From Adiantum capillus-veneris (lineage: Eukaryota; Streptophyta; Polypodiopsida; Polypodiales; Pteridaceae): DNA of 60,000 nucleotides. The DNA lies in NCBI GenBank assembly GCA_014529385.2, contig CM043966.1, positions 36,498,739-36,558,738 of the forward strand, given 5' to 3'. This document shows positions 58,273 to 60,000 of the stretch, one piece after another. The stretch's first letter is position 1; each line of letters begins with the position of its first letter. The translations under genes were made by a program, and so were the position numbers. Under the pieces are notes generated by a model. The model searched no databases. It was given only the letters and a program-made list of their open reading frames with translations, and had not been told where the DNA came from.

Positions 58273-60000
58273 TGTAAGGTCTCTGACCCGATCACAAGAG
58301 CACCCTTGTACCACGAAATGAATACAATGGAATAAGTTACTAGTTTTAGCAGTTTTCCAGATTCTGTCAGTGCCATGATGTTTAGAATGTTATAAAGCTT
58401 CAAAATGTGAATTAAAATAATTTTTGTGAAAATTTTCTAAAAATAGTAAGTTTTTGGTCACCCGACCCGTCCAGTCTCGACCGTCTCAAAAATCTGCACC
58501 CGTACCTCGATATTGAAAAAAATGCATTTTCGAACCCCGGGGGGGCTGCTAAATATGGCAGGTACTCAGACCCGTACGTCTTAGTTAGAGCTTAGTATAG
58601 CAATTTACGGCATCAAAATCCGACTCGTATGGCCCGTTTTAGCCTAAAACCAATTTTTCACAAAATTGTCCGGGAGGCACCGGGGGCCCGAGGCTGTGTG
58701 GGAACAGGTCCAAGCCCACTCCAGACCTCCTTTAGCAGCTAGGGGGCGCCCTCTTGCTTTGTGGGAGTCTTGGGGAAGCTGCCAAGCCTGCAACTCAGTG
58801 TGAGAGTCAGTTTACTGAGCCAACTGGACACTTGGTGGGTAGGCAACTGGACTTGCCATGCAAGGACTGAGTGCTCATCCAGATGCAATTAGCAACACAA
58901 ATCGATTTTCAGCCTGTAGGAGCCTATTTAAAGGCCTACACACACACACACACAGAGACATATATGCTCACACACACACATTGCATACTCACACACCTAC
59001 ACACTGGGAAGGTGCTGCCGGCACACACAGCTTTTGAAGGAGAAGCAAGGAGGAAGGTGCTGCCGAAATTCCCATCTCGAGGATTCATTGCATCAAAAAT
59101 TTAAGAGGATTCTCAGCCCCTAATCACGGTAATTATGGTTTAATTACTACTCTTCTTAATCTCATCATTACCCACTCATAATTCTTGTGTACTATGCCTA
59201 CTTTTAGCTATAATTCTCTATAGCTGCTCTCTAAGTTTTCATAGCTATACTTCATTACATAATTATCATTCATTTAGTTAATTTATTCAACCATTCATCA
59301 TCCTTAATCAAGGATTAATGCATGATTAGGAAAGATTCTCTCTCTAGGTAGTATAGTCAATAAATTGTCAGCTAGTAATAGTGTAGATTTGTCAGAATTC
59401 AATCTTTCACTACTCAATAGAGTTGTAATTAAATTATACTTAATCTTCTCCCACATCTAGATGCGATTAAGGCTGAAAATTAATCCGTCATTAGTCCAAT
59501 AAGAAGAAGGTTTTGCCATCACACATGCCTGCGGTCACTCTGCACCTTCATATTGCTAGAGGAAAATGAATGAGCTTGCTTACTTCATATCTTTCGTGAA
59601 TCAATTAGAAAAACTCTGAATTTTCTTAATCATCTAAACCAAGTAATTAACCATAGAGTCGTTTCCCATAGGGTGGATACAGAATTACCCTAAAAATTGC
59701 TAGGGCAAAAAGGAAAAAATCTAACCTCTGGCATAAGGAGGAGTCTTTAATAAATCTAATCTGCCGATTGGTTTGTCATGTTACTCTCGGACCTTAGCTC
59801 TTTTTTTTTCAAGTCTATCATTTAAGTAGTGAGAAAAATGGCCCCGGTTAAGAGAACTCGCTTCGGTGGAGCCCACGACCGCGAGGCGGGAACAAGCAAG
59901 GTCAACGGAAAAGGAAAGGCCCCCATGGATGAGCAAATACCGGCCATCTCAGGGGATATTGACGAAGAAATGGAAGAGGTAGGTCCCAAATTTCTATTCA
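58273..60000 (+). repeat. 3' LTR of the chromovirus (partial)
   Basis: Co-linear with 50368-52097, about 98 percent identical by eye. It includes the TATA-like box and the MAPVKRTRFGG exon up to and past the GAAGAG|GTAGGT donor. The remaining ~1.06 kb lies beyond the window. Confidence 0.93.

Larger units (their letters stand above)
50368..60000 (+). mobile_element. Young chromovirus (Ty3/gypsy, Tekay/Del-like), 3' end cut by window
   Basis: The 5' LTR is 50368-53154 (2787 bp, TGTAAGG...CTCACA), the iMet primer site 53157, the coding region 53989-58241, the purine tract 58261 and the 3' LTR from 58273 past the window end. Domain order gag, protease, RT, RNase H, integrase, chromodomain identifies a chromovirus; the long LTRs and chromodomain type suggest Tekay/Del, which is my inference. 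I count about 30 differences in the 1.73 kb of LTR overlap, near 1.7 percent, so the insertion is recent. Coding defects are few: three premature stops and one frameshift. The left target duplication would be ACTAT (50363-50367); its partner lies outside the window. Confidence 0.93.

Overview
The window is eukaryotic nuclear DNA from a land plant, most likely a vascular plant with a large, repeat-rich genome. The evidence is a chromodomain-bearing Ty3/gypsy element with a tRNA-iMet primer site, a Tat-like pol fragment with a second RNase H, Copia fragments, genes split by short AT-rich GT-AG introns, and many long (GA)n, (CA)n and (TA)n tracts. Species cannot be fixed from the sequence. About two thirds of the window is retroelement or repeat. 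No rRNA, tRNA, operon or CRISPR array was recognised.

Layout. 1-7.9 kb: intergenic DNA with exons of broken minus-strand genes (90-346, 1660-2304) and a 150-bp hairpin (4369-4519). 7,955-20,102: a complete old LTR element with ~935-bp LTRs and a GAAAG target duplication. It carries only gag and protease remnants, and its leader holds eight copies of a 24-bp palindrome. 20.1-25 kb: a single-frame pseudogene, a T/G-rich repeat and a gypsy gag remnant. 24.9-35 kb: a region built around a 13-exon gene (28,121-32,385) that appears to join a ParB-like domain to a permuted DNA amino-methyltransferase. It is flanked by a minus-strand Cys/His-rich ORF, a minus-strand 118-codon ORF, a long hairpin and several direct and inverted repeat blocks.

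35.3-41.5 kb: a mosaic of broken retroelements: Tat-like RNase H/integrase, a Copia RNase H end on the minus strand, a second gypsy RT/RNase H/integrase, a Copia gag and a possible Copia LTR. 41.5-44.6 kb: a diverged, disrupted paralogue of the methyltransferase gene. 44.6-50.3 kb: intergenic DNA with duplications and microsatellites. 50,368 to the window end: a young Tekay/Del-like chromovirus with 2.8-kb LTRs; the 3' LTR is cut by the window edge.

Most notable points: (1) the two ParB plus methyltransferase paralogues, a pairing familiar from phage and bacteria but here intron-rich; (2) a chromovirus whose Gag start codon appears to lie inside the LTR and to be spliced in frame over the primer-binding site to the gag body; (3) the spaced palindrome array in the leader of a pol-less LTR element. 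Exons, joins and domain calls come from reading the sequence by eye; no database search was run.
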